In this document: positions 1-11,938 of the stretch, in pieces
Numbering within the stretch: the first letter of the stretch is position 1
Layout of the letters: each line of letters begins with the position of its first letter
Source: Strobilurus pachycystidiatus
Taxonomy: Eukaryota > Basidiomycota > Agaricomycetes > Agaricales > Physalacriaceae
Length of the DNA: 64,000 nt
Assembly: GCA_019915135.1 (NCBI GenBank)
Contig: JAHLMK010000014.1
Span: forward strand, 558,001 to 622,000
Direction of reading: 5' to 3'
Made by a program: the position numbers and the translations under genes
The notes under the pieces: model-generated
What the model saw: only the letters and a program-made list of their open reading frames with translations
Database searches by the model: none
What the model was told of the DNA's origin: nothing

Positions 1-444
1 ATGAAGGAGTTCTTGATTTTCAGGTGTAAGCTGGGGAACTTGTTATATCAAGTGATTGCGGAAATGATATCTGTGCTGACCACTTGGCGAACAAGTTCTC
101 CGATAACTAGATCTTCGAAGTGCTGAAACTCCGGCACTGGGGCGCTGGCAGAGCCGTCCATAGTGAGCCTGCGGAGAAAGGGAGAAACGCTCCGAGTTTT
201 GAGCAAGTCAAGCCCACGCTTTGACACGTTGACATCTTGCAGTCTGCTTCTTACTTCCTCTCATACGTCCCCCAGATCTTGAATTTGTTGCAACGCTGAG
301 TGTGACACCTTACTTCCCTGTCAGACCCATTCAATTGAGCAAATGGATTCAGATTCAGGCTTATTCGAAGGAGGGAGCTTATTCTAGGCATATTCTACAG
401 CAGATAATCATAAGCAGTGTTGTCAGGCTCGAACGTTCAGTATC
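1..444. other. No gene recognised
   Basis: I see no convincing coding frame, RNA gene or repeat here. It lies just past the apparent 3' end of the minus-strand gene that follows and may be its 3' flank or a neighbouring promoter. Confidence 0.4.
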
Positions 445-3107
445 TCAGCAAATCAAGCACCACCAGTCTCCAAGGTTGCCTGGCAGGGAAGTAAGGAAGA
501 GAAGGGTGATAAAGCTCTGACACACCTCTCCTTCCCCCGGATCCGTACATTGCGCATCCTTGTCCAGGTGGCGACGATGTCCATCAAATGTACGAACAAG
601 ATGGCACTGGTTGCACTGGACGACAGCTGTCAGTAAGATCGCCCACACATCCATAGGAACTCCGAGCTGCGAATTCCACTCCCTCCAAGCCATCGTGTAA
701 CTGTCATCCCCACCTGCCTCGAGTGTAAGGCTGATCTGCGAATTATCTTCGATTGACATGGACTCCGGGTATCCTCGAGCCGGTATCTCCTGATCTTGCT
801 GCTCTACCAGGGTAGCCACTACATCGCCAATCAGTCATATCTACCGTAGAAATGTAGCCTGAACACACCTTCAGCCGCCACTGGCTGATTGCCACATCGA
901 CCAGAGCTGGTGAGATGAGAACAGTACCCTTGATAAGAGAAGCAGCAACCGCATCCTTCCTCGCAGGTGAAGCTGTCAATGTGACCGTTGAAACTATCCA
1001 AAGGGAGGCCCACAAACGTCGTTAGGCACTGGAGAGCGAATCCAAGATTCGACTGTTTGAATCGGTAGCGAAAACGATCGCTGAAGGCCGCTGGGGTCTT
1101 GCAATAATTGTAGACCTCCAGAAGAGGATGTCCGCGCCAAGCAGGATGGGTGTGGCTTTGACTGTTGCCGGTTGTCAGAAAGTAACATACCAGACATGAA
1201 CTTCACTCACTTGTGTTCTTACCGTTGAGGAGAAACTTCCTGAGACTGTCGATCAAGAGTTGATCTATGTAGGGTGTATGAGAATTGACTCTGCGATGAT
1301 GATTGCGAAATCTTACCCTTATCCTTGCGAGCCTCAGCTTGCTCCTTCGAAAAGATAGTGACATGGCCTTTGGCCTGCACAGGTCGGTCAACCTGAAGGC
1401 GGGGGAAAGAAGGGGCGGGCTCCGTCGGAGGAACAAACGCATAGGGTTGTGCCTCGCGAGTGCGAAAGATAGAGGCGGGTGGTGTCCACGGAGCTCCAGA
1501 GGTGGAGGGGGTGTTGGACGCCGAAGAAGAGGGTCCTTTGCTGAACTTTTTGCGGGGCGGACCGGCTCTCTCATCGTCAGAGTCAACGATGTCGATTACC
1601 TCGGAGGCGGCGGTGCCCTTTCTCTTCTTGCTGGGCTTCGTGTTCTCCGGTGGGATGTGTGCGACTGGAGAGAATGAGCGAGTGGAAGCCAATTGAGAGA
1701 AGTACGTACACAAAGCCTCCGGAGCGTCCGCAATTTCTCGAATTGAGGGTATGGGAGGAGGAACGTCCGAAGGCTTGGGTATATAAACTATGCAGATATG
1801 AGGGTACTTCGCTAAGACAGAATCAATTGAAATCTTACAGTGGATCTTACATCCTAGCACTCTGCAAGTGAAGAAGTATCCGTCGAGCATTCCCATCCTT
1901 GTTTTGCTATGGGTCATCTGGACATCCTTGACGGCGCGGCGGGGATTCAAGCCATGTACCGGGCACAGAGGAGGGGAGGCGCTGTCGTCGTTGAACAACT
2001 CCACGAAGTTCTTCACTCCCTTGTAGATGGGCAAGTTGGTCATGCTATGATAACGCAGCAAGGGCCTAAGGTGGATGAGAGCAGTAAATGGACGGTGATC
2101 GGAAGTACATACCGTTCCCAAGGCGTAATAGTCCATCGGGAGGGATCGTTGACCGGCTCTTGCTTGACCGTCAGGATGTAGTGGGTAGGGTTTAAAAGTC
2201 CGGTCCGGTCCGGTCTTTTGACCTCTGAGGTCATGGACTGGGGACCGGACCGGTCCACCAAATTCTCAAATATGGCTGGACCTAGGACTGGACTGGTTAG
2301 GACCGCAAAAACCGGTCCTAATCAGTCCGGTTTGCGGTCCTAAACCGGTCTAAGACCGGTCCATATCATTACAAGCTCAAACTTATATTTTCGCAATTTT
2401 TTTTGGTAAGTTTACCATCATATAAGTTTACTACATAGATCAGATAGTATATGACAGTTAAATTAATGACTTGTTAGGCTTGTATAACATGTTTTAGCCA
2501 CAGTAAGATAGAATTTTTAAATATAAATGAGTATGTGCAGCTAAATGTATTATACAAGTATATAAGTCATAGAAAGTTTACCATAGAAACACCTCAATGA
2601 GGGTAAGTTTACCATTGGACCGGTTAAGTCAAGGTAAGTTTACCATGAACTCATATATAACGACCCTTTTGAGGGACATTTGACTGGTCCTAACTGGACC
2701 CTGAGTAGACCGGTCCAAACCGGTCCTAGACCAGTCTTTACCAGTCCAGATAAATCTGGGATGAGCTCTGGACCTAGGACCTGGACTGGTAGGACTGGTA
2801 GGACCGGTCCATGTTGGACTGGTCATATGACCGGTCCAGTCCGGTCCAGTTCACCGGTCTCACCGGTCCACTTGGACTGGACCTTCAAACCCTAGTAGTG
2901 GGCGAGGGCCGCCTTCTGAGATAGCAGGACGACGTCCGCTAGGCGTTGGCCTGTGATGTCGGATTCTTGGAGCTGAAGTTCCACCGGATTTGTGGCTGGC
3001 TGACGACCAATGTTGAAGGCACCAGAGTTGCCGCCTCTGCGAGCGACTTGGTGGCTGCTGGGGCGGAATGGTGCGGCACTGTTGATGTTCACGGTGACGT
3101 TGGGCAT
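445..3107 (-). pseudogene. Unknown multi-exon protein, interrupted by a hAT MITE
   Basis: Not recognised. The apparent start is the ATG at 3107 (MPNVTVNIN...). About 71 codons run to 2895, where a 709 bp MITE is inserted; the frame then stops at a TAG spanning the right junction. Beyond the MITE, the same frame resumes at 2185 and continues through a GT-AG intron at about 2066-2112 into a long exon reaching about 1290. That exon contains a C-P-V-H and C-x3-C-K-I-H-C segment and an acidic SUMO-interacting-like stretch (EVIDIVDSDDE, about 1610-1580) followed by a basic segment. Weaker exons appear to follow at about 1080-830 (cysteine-rich) and 740-445, the last with a CNQCH...H zinc-binding-like pattern. 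Those downstream joins are uncertain. Unless the MITE is spliced out, the product is truncated near residue 71. Confidence 0.5.
2186..2894. mobile_element. hAT-type MITE, copy 1 (709 bp)
   Basis: The termini are TAGGGTTTAAAAG and CTTCAAACCCTA, which are imperfect inverted repeats. A perfect 8-bp target duplication GTAGTGGG flanks them at 2178-2185 and 2895-2902. TIRs of this form with 8-bp duplications are the signature of the hAT superfamily. The interior encodes nothing. It is built of dense ACCGGTCC/GGTCCA-type palindromic words at both ends and an AT-rich core with repeated GTAAACTTAC words. It is the same element as the one at 12181-12887, in the opposite orientation. Confidence 0.88.
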
Positions 3108-3485
3108 GGAGGAAGGATGGCAAGTGAAAAACCAGAATGGCTAGAGCTTATGAAGACGTCAATGAAACTCAGCTGGACAAAAATTCAGACTCAAGACACA
3201 AGACGATCCATGTTCCGGGGATAGATAGAATTTAGATGTAGACAGTTGCGCAACGATGAAAGACGTTGGGTGATCGAGGGCCATATGGGCAGTGGAGGTA
3301 TACTGACAGAGCGCTTACCCGTTTTGGACAACGTTCTGCGGAGCGTCCGGCCCATTGAGCTCTACCGGCAAATAAAGGCGATGACAGGTCAGCGATCCGG
3401 TCTCATCCGGTATCGCTTGGCTCGGACCATCTCGCCGACTGTCTTCTGTGTCATGTGCTGACAGTCCAGGGGCAATCTAATAAGA

Positions 3486-3699
3486 ATGTAGATCAACCCT
3501 GATCCAGGGGATTGCCAGGTCCAAACATGGGCATCCTCTGATCGTCTCTCGTTCCCGCCGTCATCACCTGCGGCCGACTGCAGCGCGCGACGCGCGCTGC
3601 TCTGTCCCTCGTTTCGGATCCTAGTCTTGTCCATGCCCGAGTCCCCACGTCGTCCTCGTCTCGTTTACACTCGTCCTCGTCGTCTTTAGCATTTGTTTC
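3486..3699 (+). repeat. Split direct repeat A1
   Basis: Starts ATGTAGATCAACCCTG and ends GCATTTGTTTC. It is repeated almost exactly at 14065-14281; the second copy has three extra bases before CTTGTCCATGCC. It probably marks the left end of the retrotransposon, and the RT frame begins 26 bp after it. Confidence 0.88.
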
Positions 3700-3724
3700 T
3701 TCTTTCTCTTCTTACTCCGGTTCG

Positions 3725-5166
3725 GTGCTTTCGATGCCACCGGCGCGTCCATTCTTGCGTCCTGCTCATCGCGGGACCTGGTCTCCGCCAACCGATGGAC
3801 GCATCCTCCTTCCAGCTGGTACCCCCATTCGCTCGCAAGTGTGTTGGGGCCACAACCGCCAAGGTGGTTGCTGGGACGGTCGTCGCCACTGCAAACGGCG
3901 CCATACCTGCTCGCGCTGCGAAGACCCGACCCATACTGCTCCGTACTGTCCATCGACGTCTCCCCCGGATGTAGCCCAAGTGCAGCCACTGGAAAGGCCC
4001 ACCAGATGGTACAGCAAGCTGGGCAAGCGAGGGGGAGAGGTAGTCCGAACTTCCTCTCCCGTCTCGCCACTTAGGCGGGAAGTACCACTGCTACCATCTT
4101 CATCACAAAGTTCTGACCCCTTAGTTGTTCATGCAGCGTCGTCCACTCCCCTACATCCCTTGCGCCCGAACACAGAACTTTTGTTCCCGTTGACGGCTCC
4201 GCACTCGACTCCGATGCCCAACATCAAGCTGATACCTTCTGCATGGGAGGCAGCGCTGGAGGCGTACCCCGACCGTGTCTTTGCCAACACCCTGGTGGAT
4301 TCCATTCGCTATGGTGTCCTGTTAGGCATTGATCCCGAGCTTGCGCCGCCCTCATCCACTTCACTCCCGCCAAATCTCCCATCCGCACTCCAGTTCCCTG
4401 AGACTGTAGATGCTGACTTGACCGCGGAGGTCTCACTAGGCCGTGTCATGGCCCTCAGCAACAACCCAAAATCACACTCCATTGTTCTCTCGCCTCTGGG
4501 ATCTGTGCCAAAAAAGTACAGTACAAAGTGGCGCCGAATCCACCATCTGTCCTCACCCCTTGATCGCTCCGTCAACGATGCCATTCCCGTTGAATACGGT
4601 CACCTTGTGTATGAGGCTATCTTGGCTGCCATTGACCGCATTCGCCAAGCTGGTCCTCGTTGCTTCCTGTACAAAGCGGATCTCACTGCAGCTTTTCGTC
4701 ATATTGCAGTACATCCCTCGCAGTGGCGCTATCTTGGGTTTGTGTGGCGCGGTCGCATCTATCTGGACATTTTCCTTCCTTTTGGCTTGCGTACATCTCC
4801 CCGCATCTACAACTATTTTGCGGAGGCCCATCATTGGATCCTTCTCAATCGCAACGAGGTGTTTGCACTTTTGCAGCACTACCTGGATGACTGGCTTAAT
4901 GTGACCTCTGTGGCACAAGGCCGGGAGTTTGCTGAGCATGGTCGATCTCTTTTCCGGGACGTGGCGGCGGAGCTTGGCTTTACTCTCTCAGAGGACAAGG
5001 AAGTGGGGCCTATGCACAAGCTCGAGTTTTTGGGAATTGAGCTGGATTCGGTGGCCATGGAGGCGCGTCTGCCCCTTGAGAAGGTCAACCGGCTTCTAAA
5101 GCTGGTTTTGGCCTGCTTGGTACGGGGTTCAGCGCACCACGGTGACTTGGAGGAGCTATGTGGTCA
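3725..5166 (+). pseudogene. Zinc-knuckle + reverse transcriptase part of the retrotransposon polyprotein
   Basis: The frame opens at 3725 and is cut at 5166-5168 by a DNA transposon; the continuing frame to 5215 reads into that transposon. Around residues 39-75 there is a Cys/His-rich segment (C-W-G-H, H-C-K-R-R-H, C-S-R-C, T-A-P-Y-C) resembling a gag-type zinc knuckle. RT motifs follow: KADLTAAFRHI, FPFGLRTSPR, and the catalytic YLDDWL near residue 385. The RT style is that of DIRS-order elements. Because the transposon splits it before RNase H, the gene is inactive as it stands, although no internal stop occurs in this part. The RT identification is firm; the order-level assignment rests mainly on the split repeats. 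Confidence 0.85.
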
Positions 5167-5593
5167 TACACCACCAAAGTGGAAAGGGATCGACCTGACC
5201 CGTTTGGGATCTTAACGAGATGTCGATGAGTTTACCCCCGAGGTTGCGTGTGATCAACATGTTTCTGATACCTCGCCAGAACTGGCACCAATGCCCGCCC
5301 CAGGTCCGTACCCTTTTTCGACATTTTTGCCATTGTGTCATTGTCTCCTGCTCCAGACATAGATAAGACCTGCTCTCCAATATACATCATGCCTCCGTAG
5401 ATCCTATCTTGCCTCCATGCACCAATGTCTGGAAGCCATACAGCATGCACACGTCTGACCTGCATTGAATCTCGTACTTGTGTAGTTGGGTTGTGATCAT
5501 TATATTCATTTCTGCTCGGATACGCGTCGCAACAGTCAGACAGTGAGGTGAATAAACCCGTGAAATTCGATCGCAAATGTACAAAATCTGTAT

Positions 5594-6938
5594 TTACTCC
5601 TCCTCGGAGACCTCTTCGGACACCTTGCGCTTCTTCGATCCTTTGCCACCCTTCTTCGCCTCCGTCTCAGCACTGCTCTGCTTCGGATTGGCCTTGCCGG
5701 CGTGCTTCTCCACGATCTTGATGAAAGCAGACTCGTCGAGAGGTGGGGCTGGACTCTTTGTCAACCGACCGTACTCTTTTATATCGTCACTGTAGAATTT
5801 GTTGAAAGCGCTATCCATAGATGTAAGAAGATGCTTATAGAGGCGGTTTGAGGAGCACATACGCATTGACAACCACTTCGTTCTCTGCTTTAAGACGCTT
5901 CAGTGTCGCATCCGGTCCATCAACCCACCATTTGATATCGCTAGGATCTCTTGCGTGCGTGTATTCCCAGCGCTGAGGTTACATGAGTATGATGTGACGG
6001 AAGTTAGTCAAATGAGAGACGTACAAGATGAGCGATGCGGCAATGAATGCGGAGGGTCGGTCGGATTTCCAGGGTGTTCGCGAGAAGTGTTTCAACAAGG
6101 CGGGACAGAGGCCACGGCTGGAGATCTTCGGTCATCGACCGCTTCAGCTGTGGTTGTGAGGTGAATGAGAAGCAAAAGTGCAGGAGTGTGAGACACGTAC
6201 CACTTTCTTGACTTCAGCGCGATGGTTTGTGAGATGGTCCCCGATCATGGTCAGAAATTTGTTGTGGGGCGTCTTATCCGAGGTGAGGAGAACGGGAATT
6301 CCTTGAACTCCATGTTCGCGCATGGTATCCTGGAAAGTTGTGAGGGAACGGCTGCAAAATAGCAATGAAGAACGAACAATCACAAGGCTGCGGTTGTTGA
6401 GCCCGCAGTAGGCAGAGAGCGTAGAGCAGAGTAAGTGAAGAAGCGACGTGTGCTTCGCCATGACCTGCCAAATGCCGATTCAGATTGTTGACACAGATAT
6501 GATGTATTGAACTGACGTTAAGCTCGGCAGGAATGGAGTATGCTTGGCGCTGGGCAAGTCGAACTTGTTGTTGCTCTTCCTTGATGTCGAGAACGTTTAC
6601 AAGCAAAAGACAGAGACGTTCCTCGAGAGATCCCGCCTAAAATTGATGACTGAAAATCCGGAGTATAAGAACATATCACGCACTGCCATGAAGACATCCC
6701 AATCGCGTTTGGTTTCCTCGGACCAGGTAGAATTCTTGATGCCGCGGATGTACTGACCAAATCCAGCAAGTGCTTGAGGTGTGAGCAGCATTGGTGGGGA
6801 GAGCTCGGGCGCTCCAATTTGATCAGGAGGGGGTAATTCGTTATCGAGGTTGGGATCGATTTCGGATTCGGGAGGGTTGTTCTCCGGTGCGAGTCCACTG
6901 TTGAGAGCGTTCATGAAGCTTTCGAGTGCGTTAGCCAT
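5594..6938 (-). CDS. Passenger gene 1 of the DNA transposon, unknown function
   Basis: Not recognised. The start is the ATG at 6938 (MANALESFMNALN...), chosen because a Pro/Glu-rich acidic N-terminus and a conserved-looking helical segment follow in frame. A model with about seven GT-AG introns can be read: WDVFMA joins GSLEERLC, then AYSIPAELN joins VMAKHTSLL, then a segment ending in HRAEVKKV, then LKRSMTEDLQPWPL, then RWEYTHARDPSD, and finally a lysine-rich tail (KKGGKGSKKRKVSEE) that looks like a nuclear localisation signal, stopping at 5594. The protein would be about 350 residues, helical and without transmembrane segments. It lies wholly inside the transposon, opposite to the transposase, and may be a second mobility protein or captured host cargo. 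Confidence 0.55.
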
Positions 6939-7320
6939 GGTGGGGAGTGAGTGCAACGAACCACAGGACGTTATATACAGCAGTCGGGTGACATTGTCAT
7001 TGAGGGATGGGCAAAGTTATTGCACTGGCAAAGGGCAAAGTGGGCAAGGGCCAGGAAACGGAGGTCAAAGTGGAATCGATGGTGATCGTCAAAGGTCAAC
7101 CGGTCCATGCCATGTGATCAATGGGCCGGTCCGAGTCTGTGATCAGGCTGGCTGATGTAATGCGATCGGCAACGCTCGTGTTTCCATCTCACATCGAACG
7201 ACCAGTGTTCTTATTGTCAAAAGAATCCAAATCCAGTCTTTTTGTTCTGAAATGGACCATCGCATCGGCAGTTAAATTCTGGAAAGTACCTGCAAGAGCA
7301 ACATTGTATACTCACAGAAG

Positions 7321-10300
7321 ATGCCAAAACGCAAACCATGGCCCGAAGGTGAGTAACTCAAACTCTCTTTTCTCACTCAACTTGCTGACTGTCTTAGGAT
7401 TTGAGATACAGTCAGACGATAAGACAGGTCGCTGTATCGTGTGCTATGCTCATGACCCGACCGCCAAAGGAGCGGAATGGATGCTCAAGGCGTCCGCCCC
7501 AAACCATCTGCTATCACACCACCATTTGGCCGTCGTGGAACATAATCAAACTGAGCGCAAGCGCGCCAAGGATCATGAGCGCAGAGTTCAGTCAATCTAT
7601 CAGCAGTCAACAATTTCTCCGGATGCTGTACCCACCTCTCACCTTATCGAGGAATCACGGCCATCTATGTTCGATGGAGCAACGAGCAACTTTGTGCCCG
7701 AATGCTTTGCTTTCGAAGAGGATGTTGATATGGATTTGTCTGGAAGCGCCATGGATAAAGACACCATTCAGCGCATGGTTCTAGAGCAGTTTGCCCTACT
7801 TTCGGAGCAAGCCGAACACCGTGTACTCTTTGGCGATGGAGACGACGACGACGACGATATTACTCTCAGTTCTGTGACAGACCAGATGCGGACAATGAGT
7901 ACGGAACTGTCCCCACTAGCTCCGATTTCTTGTCGCTAATCGTGAGATATAGACTTCAATGATACTCCCGAGACGGAGCCGAGCATCTCAGTAGCAACAC
8001 CACCCGATCCCAACTATTTCCCTTACCCAAATAAAACATCCATGTTCCTCGATATTCTTGACAATCTCCCACGTCTTCGCATGTCAAGCGCTCAAATCCG
8101 GTTTCTTCTTTTTGTCTTAAAGACCCTTGGTGTCCCAAATACGCCATCCTATGACGCATTTCGCGCTCTTCAGACCGAGCTCAACGAGAAGTGCAGTGTC
8201 AAAACGACTGGACACACCTCCGCTCTTGGAAACAAATTCTACGTCAACGATATCCGCGATACTGTGGCCCAAACTGTGTCAAATCCGGAGCTTGCTAGCC
8301 TTCTTCACTTCTATCCGGAAGAGACAGATGATGGCTCTGTGTCAGAAGTGTGGGAAGCCGAACGCTGGAAGGAATACTCTCCTTCCGAACGTACGCCAAT
8401 GTACTCAAATGGACTCCGTCGCTTTTTTATTGAGGAGGTATCGTGTCTCCGGGATGACCGTTTGGTCATTGCTCGCGATTGGGTCATACGTGGTGGCCAG
8501 CTCACAGCACGTTGTTCTATCGTTGGACTCACTGGCGAGGGATGGAATATCTCCGACGCTACCGAGATCATACCAGCTACGAACTTCGCAACGTCTGCTC
8601 CAGAACTACAAGAACGTCTGGGTGCGCACGTCTGGCATGCAGGGTCGAAAGGGGTCCCACCTGCAGTCAGTACGCTTCGCGAGCTCGCTGGAGACGAGGA
8701 TCTATTTACCGTCTTCCAACCCATCTGGTCCGATGACGTCTCAGGCAATCGCAGCAAGCAATATAACAAACATATGAATTTCTATGGAAGCTGTGCCAAT
8801 CTGCCCGGTCAGATGCTGCAGCAAGAGTTCTGTGTTGACTTCATCTCCACGTCCCCGCACGCTTCCACCGCTGAACAGTTTTCCGTCATACGCGATCAAG
8901 TTAAAGCCACCCACAGCAACCCGATCCGATGCTATAATGCTGCCACACGTCGAATGTGCCGAATCCGAATCTTCATTCCATCTCTCCCTGCCGACAATCC
9001 CCAGCAATCGGAAGAGGCTTCCCACATTGGCGGCAATGGCAATCAAAAATGTCGAAAATGCCACGCTGGAGGCAATTACGCATTCACTGAATCCGATGCT
9101 GGTTATCATTCATTACATTGTACCGGCGTCTTGCGTACCGCTCAAGAAACAAGGGACGAGATTCAGGTACAGCTTCGGTGTGCGACTGAGGGTGTGAAGA
9201 AGGCAGTGGCGGACAAGCAGACCGAATCGGGAGTTAAAGACAAGGTGGCACAGTATTGGATTGAGATTCTTCTCGAGAAATGCGCTACAATTCGGAAGGC
9301 GCACCCAGAGAGAACAATGGCGGAGGTCTCTGCAGAACTACTGGACTGGCTCGATAAGCAGCCGGGTGACAAGATGAATCCACTTCTTGATCTTGCAGGT
9401 CTAGATCCGACGCAGGATACCCCCGTCGAAATTCTCCATACTATCCTTCTTGGAATCATCAAATATGTCTGGCACATGCTCCATACTTCGTGGAGCGATG
9501 CTGATCAAGCACTATTCACTGTACGACTACAGTCAACCGATCTTGATGGCCTGTCTGTTCCCCCTCTTCGTGCTGCGTACATGATGCAGTATCGCAAGTC
9601 TTTGATTGGCAAGCATTTCAAAACCTTGATGCAGACGATGCCATTCCACGTTCACGACATCACAAACGACGATCAGTTTCGCTTAGTCAAGGCAGTCGGT
9701 GATTTAGGGGCCGTCCTTTGGGTTCACAAAATTGAAGATATGGAACAATATCTTGACGACATGAAGATACTCATTTCGAATGTTCTTGATGCCTTCGACG
9801 CTGTGGATCCATCCAAAATTGTCACCAAGATCAAATTGCATCTCCTTCCCCATCTCATCGAAGACATTCGACGCTTTGGACCAGCTATTCGCAACTCGAC
9901 AGAAATATACGAATGCTACAATGCCATATTCCGTCTCTGTTCAGTGCTCAGCAATCACCAAGCCCCAAGCCGAGACATCGCAATCAAGTTCTCCTCCATC
10001 AAGCGTGTTAAGCACACTCTGAGCGGCGGCTACTGGCTGGAGGATGGAAAGCCCATTCAGGCTGCGCATCTAGTCCGCGACCTTTTGCGGAATCAGCGTG
10101 TTGTCCAACGCCACCTCGGATGGGCCCCAATCTCACTTGTGGAACCGGGATCTGTTCGTGCCATTTCTAAGGCAAAGACGGTTTTGAAAGAGTGGGAAGA
10201 GACCTTGGCTTCAAAGACCACAGATACAAAGCTCGACGTGAAATCCTGTGGCATCAAAGTGTCTGACATTCAGAGGTGGAAGAGCGGGGTGGCTATCACG

Positions 10301-11050
10301 TCCCAGTCCAATGATGTATGTGTCGAGGGGTCATGGGTGTTTGCGCGCTGTGAAGGATCAGATTCATCGCCCATCATTGGTCGAATCAAGGAGATTCTTG
10401 TCCCCGGCAAAGCTGCATCTCTTTCCACGGCAGGCTTGGCTACTCTGGACATTTTCTTTCTTGGAGAAGCCAGACACCCCGACTTCGGTCTCCCCATACT
10501 CATGCGACACAATCCGGACGATGGCTCTGCACACAGCAGAACAGTGCGGTCTACGGAGATCCTCTTTCGCTTCTCTGTACAACATGATTGCCGTCTAAAG
10601 GGCTGCCAGGCCTCTGGAACGCGCGCCCAACGTCAAGAACGCGAGGACACTTCTCGGACGGAGTCATTGATCCAACACACCGATGACGACCATTTCATCG
10701 TGAACTTGTATGGCCTTCACAACGCAGCCCTTCTACGCCAGTCACTTCCCCGTCAGTTGGTCCAACCACGCCCACTGTTCTCGGACCGCGAGAACTTTCA
10801 CAGAGAGCGGGCCGCAGCTTTGCGGCAGCGAAACACAACAAAGCGCACAGCTGCCGCCACGAAACGGAAGGAGAAGAAGGCTGAAAAAGATAAGCAAAAA
10901 CAAAAAGAACAGGAACTTACAATTGTTGCCGAAGAGAGTGAAGCGTCTATCGAATCCGAGGATTCAGGGAATGAAAATGGAGATGATATTGGAACAAGTA
11001 ACATTACAAACTGGAAACCGCCGGCACGGAAGCGTCGTAGAAATCAATAA
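7321..11050 (+). CDS. Large transposase-like protein (1208 aa) of the DNA transposon
   Basis: Exons 7321-7348, 7398-7898 and 7953-11050 join in phase through two short GT-AG introns, giving 1208 residues from ATG (MPKRKPWPE). Near the N-terminus a CIVC...HHHLAVVEH arrangement (about residues 21-50) looks like a BED/C2H2-type DNA-binding finger, followed by an acidic run of aspartates. The central region has conserved-looking blocks with candidate catalytic acids: SDDVSGN near residue 436, LDPTQDTPVEILH near 659 and STEIYECYN near 825. A CRKCHAGGNY knuckle lies between the first two. The C-terminus is Lys/Arg-rich. I recall this block pattern from abundant Agaricomycete repeat proteins. A DDE/CMC-like transposase is inferred from those blocks and the enclosing TIRs. 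The frame is intact. Confidence 0.75.
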
Positions 11051-11052
11051 AT

Positions 11053-11541
11053 TTAGACTTTCTGTCTCTTTAACGTGTTGAGCTCAGTCTTGTGCTCGTC
11101 TTCGTCGTCTTCGTCCTGATCTTCATCCTCTGCCCATGATGCAATTTGTGGTGAAGACTCGCTGAGTGGGCGCTTGGGATTGCGACGATTAGCTGACGAA
11201 GTGTCAGGAGAAGAGTTCTTGGAAGGGTGCTCCAGGAGATACTCCGCCTCATAAGCAGCTCCGTATCCACCGCCACGGAATTGAGAGCCAAATATGTCTG
11301 GTTGATAGCGGCGCGACAAGCTATCGCGCGAAGAAGGTGTTGTCCGGGCTGGCGAATGATTGACGGGTGTGCGCGGACGAGGCATGTTGGGTGACGATGG
11401 GGCATGATGCATGGTGTGATGGGAGGGCTGGGCTGGACTGGGAGCACTTGCCCGAGGAGCAAAGAACGCGTCTGCAAGATCCAATATGCGACTACTGACA
11501 TTGAATGAGAGTGTAATGTTGATGTTGATGGTGTGCTGCAT
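11053..11541 (-). CDS. Passenger gene 2 of the DNA transposon, Ser/Pro-rich acidic-tailed protein
   Basis: Not recognised. The last exon encodes about 162 residues from MQHTININ: a short hydrophobic N-terminus, a Pro/Ser/His-rich middle (APSPAQPSHHTMHHAPSSP), an FRGGGYGAAYEAEYLLEHP segment, and a strongly acidic tail (DEDQDEDDEDEHK) ending LKRQKV. An upstream exon on the same strand from ATG 11753 (MTFARHIVHGYSTSSIGLRS) probably belongs to it, but the splice phase does not resolve cleanly. It converges on the transposase, with the two stops almost touching at 11050/11053. Its composition suggests a nuclear protein. It could be the second, DNA-binding gene of a two-gene transposon, comparable in role only to the small proteins of CACTA elements. 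Confidence 0.5.
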   Translation of the reverse strand: MQHTININITLSFNVSSRILDLADAFFAPRASAPSPAQPSHHTMHHAPSSPNMPRPRTPVNHSPARTTPSSRDSLSRRYQPDIFGSQFRGGGYGAAYEAEYLLEHPSKNSSPDTSSANRRNPKRPLSESSPQIASWAEDEDQDEDDEDEHKTELNTLKRQKV

Positions 11542-11938
11542 TTGCTGTTAGTACGAGAGCAGAAGTATACGCAGAAAATTTTACGGAAGGCGCCTGGGAC
11601 ATGGTGTTGCAAGATGCTGCTAAGTCGCTGTGGGGTCAGATGCATCTTTTGAACCCAGTGCATTGACCAAAATTCGAGGTATTTGTTGAGAGCAGAGCGT
11701 AGACCAATGCTTGATGTCGAGTAGCCATGGACAATGTGTCGAGCAAAGGTCATTGTTCGTTGTCAACCAGGGATTTGATCGCACCTGGGGGAGGCCATTT
11801 GGCCGTACATTGGATTCGCATCCGGCTCGATTGGGTCGATCACGCCTCAGATACAGGTGAAAAAGTCATAATTGTATTTGGTCGTGAAGATCTAAACTGG
11901 CTTTGGTCCTACAGACCTGGAACCACTTTGGTGGTGTA

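Larger units (their letters stand above)
5169..11936 (+). mobile_element. 6.8 kb TIR DNA transposon, CMC-like, TA target duplication
   Basis: The ends are perfect 14-bp inverted repeats CACCACCAAAGTGG...CCACTTTGGTGGTG, flanked by TA on both sides (5167-5168 and 11937-11938). Removing the element and one TA rejoins the retrotransposon frame exactly in phase (LCG-H-M-VFAQ), which fixes the boundaries. It carries a large plus-strand transposase-like gene and two minus-strand genes. CAC termini and a 2-bp TA duplication fit the CMC (CACTA/Mirage/Chapaev) superfamily. That family assignment is inference; the boundaries are seen directly. The gene frames look largely intact, suggesting recent activity. 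Confidence 0.85.

Noticed and set aside
5164..5215. Natural C-terminus of the RT protein at 5215
   Set aside because: The last codons lie inside the terminal inverted repeat of the inserted DNA transposon; the true continuation is at 11939.
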